Program-made: the position numbers and the translations under genes
Shown: positions 61,139 through 64,000 of the stretch, in pieces
Layout: each line of letters starts with the position of its first letter
How positions within the stretch are numbered: the stretch's first letter is position 1
Source: Hyalangium gracile
GTDB lineage: Bacteria > Myxococcota > Myxococcia > Myxococcales > Myxococcaceae
Reading direction: 5' to 3'
Assembly (NCBI RefSeq): GCF_020103725.1
Contig: NZ_JAHXBG010000008.1
Location: forward strand, 124,001-188,000
DNA: 64,000 bases
Notes under the pieces: model-generated
Seen by the model: only the letters and a program-made list of their open reading frames with translations
Databases searched by the model: none
Told to the model about the DNA's origin: nothing

Positions 61139-61349
61139 CGGCTCGGCCGTTTCGGTGGAGCGGGCGCTCTGGGTTGACGTGCCACGCCCTCGATGTTACC
61201 CAAGGGACGTCGTACCGCAGCAGTGACGCTGCTGCGGGTCTCCTCTCCGAGGGGGCGCACAAAGCTACGTCACCTGAACGCACGGGCCGTGAGGCCCGAG
61301 ACGCGGTGGGGTGACGAGCTCTCGTCATCTCCCCGCGGAGGAGCTGGAG
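61139..61349. other. Intergenic region with a perfect hairpin
   Basis: About 210 bases. Contains a 9-bp perfect stem (CCGCAGCAG, loop TGACG, CTGCTGCGG) at 61215-61237 without a T-run, and a TTGACG hexamer upstream of it. The hairpin could be a terminator for the sigma gene or a leader element of the methyltransferase gene. Confidence 0.45.
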
Positions 61350-62006
61350 ATGACCAAGAAGACGACCCCTGACGAAGTGGCCACCGCGTACGACGTCTGG
61401 TCAGACGTGTACGACACCCAGAGGAATGCGACGCGAGACCTGGATGCCATCATCCTCCAGGCGCAAGCCCCCTCCTTGTTTCGAGGAGACGTCCTGGAGC
61501 TCGGCTGTGGCACCGGGAAGAACACCGAGTGGCTCGCACCGAGAGCGCGCAGCCTGCTGGCGCTGGATGGCTCGGAGAAGATGCTGAAGCGCGCCCGCGA
61601 GCGCCCCGGGGTGCAGCAGGTGCGCTTCGTTCAGCATGACCTGCGCGAGCCCTGGCCGACCGGGGATGCCTCTCACGACACCGCCACCTGCAACCTGGTG
61701 CTGGAGCACATCGAGGACCTCTCCTTCATCTTCTCCGAGGCGAGGCGTGTCCTCAGGCCCGGCGGCGCCTTCTTCATCTGCGAGCTGCACCCGTTCCGGC
61801 AACTGCAGGGCAAGCAGGCCCACTTCGTGAACCCGGAGTCCGGCACGGTCCAGACTGTGCGCAGCCACCTGCACGACGTCTCGGACTACCTGAACGCGGC
61901 CCTGGACGCAGGCCTGGTGCTGGCCCGCGCTCAGGACTGCCGGGACGACGAGACCGAGAGGATGTCGGTGCCTCGCCTGATCGCGCTGCTCTGGCGAAAG
62001 CCCTGA
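61350..62006 (+). CDS. Class I SAM-dependent methyltransferase
   Basis: 218 residues. The Rossmann methyltransferase core shows motif I VLELGCGTGKNTEWL, the acidic loop ALDGSEKML, motif IV-like LVLEHIEDL and VLRPGGAFFICELHPFRQLQ (the UbiE/Methyltransf_11 type). ATG 61350 is preceded by GGAGGAG and GGAG at proper spacing. Substrate unknown; the family methylates small molecules more often than nucleic acids. It is a single gene converging on the Cys-rich lipoprotein. Confidence 0.88.
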   Translation: MTKKTTPDEVATAYDVWSDVYDTQRNATRDLDAIILQAQAPSLFRGDVLELGCGTGKNTEWLAPRARSLLALDGSEKMLKRARERPGVQQVRFVQHDLREPWPTGDASHDTATCNLVLEHIEDLSFIFSEARRVLRPGGAFFICELHPFRQLQGKQAHFVNPESGTVQTVRSHLHDVSDYLNAALDAGLVLARAQDCRDDETERMSVPRLIALLWRKP

Positions 62007-62026
62007 GCGGGCTTGGGCTCAGTGGG

Positions 62027-62410
62027 TCATGGCGGCGCGCAGGTCCCGTCCAGCGCGCTGCCGGAGGCGCCCTCGCAGGTGCCGCTCACACAGTCGCGAT
62101 CGGCGAAGCAGGCGCTGCCCTCCTCACGCGGGGCCACGCACTTCCCATAGCGATCGCCGGGGGTGAAGTGGTTGGAGCAGGTGAGCGACGCCTCGCACTC
62201 GGCGGACACCGTGCAGGGCTCGTCGAGGCCCCGCCGGGGGTAGTCACACACTCCCGAGGGCGCGGGCTCATTGCCCTGGGAGGGCTTGGAGCAGACGAGC
62301 TCGTCCGCGCAGTCGCCATCCGTCTCGCAGCGTTCACCCAGGCCGATGCTGCAGCCGGTCCCCAGGAGGGCAACGAGCATGAGCCAGCCATACCGCCAGC
62401 CTCGCCTCAT
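62027..62410 (-). CDS. Cys-rich predicted lipoprotein coupled to a TonB-dependent receptor
   Basis: 127 residues. The leader ends VALLGTGC (lipobox). The mature part has about ten further cysteines in a repeated C-x6-C-x5-C spacing (CETDGDCADELVC, CTVSAECEASLTC, CFADRDCVSGTC), like small disulfide-rich Dickkopf/EGF-type modules. The ATG at 62410 overlaps the receptor stop by 4 bases. It may sit with the receptor on the outer membrane; function is unknown. Confidence 0.85.
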   Translation of the reverse strand: MRRGWRYGWLMLVALLGTGCSIGLGERCETDGDCADELVCSKPSQGNEPAPSGVCDYPRRGLDEPCTVSAECEASLTCSNHFTPGDRYGKCVAPREEGSACFADRDCVSGTCEGASGSALDGTCAPP

Positions 62411-64000
62411 AGCGCAGCCTCCACCGCGAGCACGAAGGAACGTCCGGCCTCTTCCACGCCGGACCCGTGGGTCCGGTACGTGGCATTCAGCAGGTTCTGC
62501 AGCGTCCCGGACACGCGCAGGCGCGGGCCCCACTGCACGCCTCCGCGCAGGTGGAACGCGACGAAGCCCGGAGTGCCGTTGCAGTCGGGGACCTCCGCGC
62601 AGGTGCGCACGTCGAGGCGGTCCGCCGCGGACAGCTCGCGCTGCGCGGTCGCCCAGCGGGCCACGGCCTCGAAGAAGAGGGAGTCGAGCGGCGTATAGGT
62701 GGCGCGCACCAGGCCGTTGAGCGGCGGCGTGCGCGAGAGCGGCTCGAGGATGAGCGGCTCTCCGGGCAGGGTGAGATCCTTGCGGCGCTGCTGGGTATAT
62801 GTCCACGTCGCGTGGGTGGCGAGGCTGAGGCGGGGGAGGACCTGGAAGGCCACGGCGGCCTCCAGCGCGTGGAGCTGGGCCCGGTCCCGGTTCTGCCGGG
62901 CGAGGTAGGGAAGGCCGTCGGGGTTCTCTGTCGCTCCGTCCAGGGCCGTTGGCACGTTGCCCACCAGCCCCGAGACGAGGGTGTACGCGTAGAAGAACTC
63001 GGCGCTGAGGCGCTCACGGTGCGCGCGAACACCGAGCTCCGCCGTGTAGGACTGCTCGGTGCGCAGGGCGCGCCCGGGCACGAGGAAGCCCGGGCCCTCG
63101 GCGCCCAGGCGCAGGTAGTCGTCGATGTTCGGGGCTCGGAAGCCGGAGCCCAGGTTGGCCAGGAGCGACAGCCCCCGCGCGAGCCGGTACTGGGCGCCGA
63201 GCTCGGCCGCCACACCCACGGCGTTCAGCGTGTCCTCCGGCAGCACGGGAGGAGGGGTGGGCGCGGAGGCGAAGAGCTCGGCCAGTCGCGCGTCCTCCGG
63301 CAGGTGCGTGGAGTTGAACTGCACGCGGCCGCCGAGGTGCCAGGAGAAGGGCTCCCGGGCATCGCTCGTCAGCAGGCCGAACACTCCCGTGGAGATGGAG
63401 GTCGGCGCTCCGGGGTAGCGCGCGTCCGCGGTCCGGGGGGAGAAGCTCTCCGCTCCGGCCAGGGGACTGCGCCCGGCGAGGCTGGTGACGCGGTCGCGGA
63501 AGAGGTCCAGGCCCATGACGAGCTGGGGGCGCAGGGGCAGCGACTCGAGCGGGGACGTCTCTGCCTCGATGCGCATGCCCACCGTCCACACGGTGGCGGC
63601 GTCGCGCTCGATGCGGTCGCGCGAGACGCGGAAGCGGTCGACCTGCTCGTTCTGCCGGTGGGAGCTCAGCTCCACCGCCCAGCGCCTCAGCAGTCCGTCG
63701 GAGGTGTGCTCCAGGCGGCCGTGGAGGAAGTCCCGCTGCTGCTCGGTGAAGCGGCGGAAGTCTCCGGGCGCCGAGCGGTCCAGGCGCGGCGCGTCGGACT
63801 GACGCACCCCCTGGTACTGGAAGGCGAGCTGCAGGCTGGGCGCCAGCCGGTGGCGCAGCTTGAGCGAGGCATCTCCCTCCTGGTAGCCCGTGTAGCGCTG
63901 GAGCCCCACGCGCTCTCCGCCGCGCAGATCGTTGAAGTCGCGGAGCGTCACGCCCGCGGCCACGGCCGTGTTCTCCAGCGAGAGCCCCGCGCGCAGGTGG
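62407..64000 (-). CDS. TonB-dependent outer-membrane receptor, C-terminal part (cut by the window edge)
   Basis: The frame is open from base 64000 to the stop at 62407; the start lies outside. The visible part is a beta-barrel with paired strands and extracellular loops: LRHRLAPSLQLAFQYQGV, LLANLGSGFRAPNIDDYLRLG (the conserved RAP-x-DL-like plug-barrel segment) and YLARQNRDRAQLHALEAAV. It ends with VLAVEAAL and a hydrophobic last residue. Nothing shows the ligand. It is followed by a Cys-rich lipoprotein gene with a 4-base overlap. Confidence 0.88.
   Translation of the reverse strand, partial: HLRAGLSLENTAVAAGVTLRDFNDLRGGERVGLQRYTGYQEGDASLKLRHRLAPSLQLAFQYQGVRQSDAPRLDRSAPGDFRRFTEQQRDFLHGRLEHTSDGLLRRWAVELSSHRQNEQVDRFRVSRDRIERDAATVWTVGMRIEAETSPLESLPLRPQLVMGLDLFRDRVTSLAGRSPLAGAESFSPRTADARYPGAPTSISTGVFGLLTSDAREPFSWHLGGRVQFNSTHLPEDARLAELFASAPTPPPVLPEDTLNAVGVAAELGAQYRLARGLSLLANLGSGFRAPNIDDYLRLGAEGPGFLVPGRALRTEQSYTAELGVRAHRERLSAEFFYAYTLVSGLVGNVPTALDGATENPDGLPYLARQNRDRAQLHALEAAVAFQVLPRLSLATHATWTYTQQRRKDLTLPGEPLILEPLSRTPPLNGLVRATYTPLDSLFFEAVARWATAQRELSAADRLDVRTCAEVPDCNGTPGFVAFHLRGGVQWGPRLRVSGTLQNLLNATYRTHGSGVEEAGRSFVLAVEAAL

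Overview
The window is a GC-rich (about 70% G+C), gene-dense chromosome segment from a myxobacterium, most likely of the Stigmatella/Cystobacter/Archangium group (suborder Cystobacterineae). The evidence is a complete myxochelin siderophore locus with the gene content described for Stigmatella aurantiaca, a CarF plasmalogen desaturase, a sigma factor resembling a myxobacterial family, many predicted lipoproteins, a Hanks-type kinase, and GTG/TTG starts with frequent ATGA stop-start overlaps. No rRNA, tRNA, CRISPR array or intact transposase is visible.

Left part (1-19.9 kb): a TPR protein cut by the left edge, an ExeA/GspA-type ATPase, a TamB-TamA envelope-assembly pair and a lipoprotein. Next come an arginase-family enzyme coupled to a beta-propeller lipoprotein, with a divergent AraC regulator. 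They are followed by an AzlCD amino-acid exporter with its own AraC regulator, a PlsC-type acyltransferase, a sugar-porter MFS protein and a soluble Ser/Thr kinase.

Middle (19.9-32.3 kb): a pair of trypsin-like lipoprotein proteases of lower G+C lies between two perfect 65-bp direct repeats. The repeats restore the 3' ends of both convergent flanking genes, so the pair looks like a 2-kb island inserted at the end of a long tolQ-tolR-tolA-like-tolB-aminotransferase-ppx/gppA-MFS run. Beyond it lie a lipoprotein, a strong terminator, murI, carF and an unknown small protein.

Siderophore locus (32.3-51.4 kb, all on the minus strand, transcribed right to left): mxcC, mxcD, mxcE and mxcF make and activate 2,3-dihydroxybenzoate. 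mxcG (C-A-PCP-reductase NRPS) joins it to lysine and releases it reductively. A class II DAHP synthase raises aromatic precursor supply. A TonB-dependent receptor with a TonB-C-like domain fused to its N-terminus, an unknown lipoprotein and a dedicated ExbB-ExbD-TonB set would drive uptake. An MFS protein (MxcK-like) and an aminotransferase (MxcL, for myxochelin B) end the run. Two Fur-box-like palindromes precede mxcC and mxcD.

Right part (51.5-64 kb): FtsE, FtsX and an EnvC-like amidase activator; an alpha/beta hydrolase; a carboxyl-terminal processing protease; a PEGA protein with a long charged tail; a tiny lipoprotein; D-Ala-D-Ala ligase; a sigma factor; a methyltransferase; a Cys-rich lipoprotein coupled to a TonB-dependent receptor cut by the right edge.
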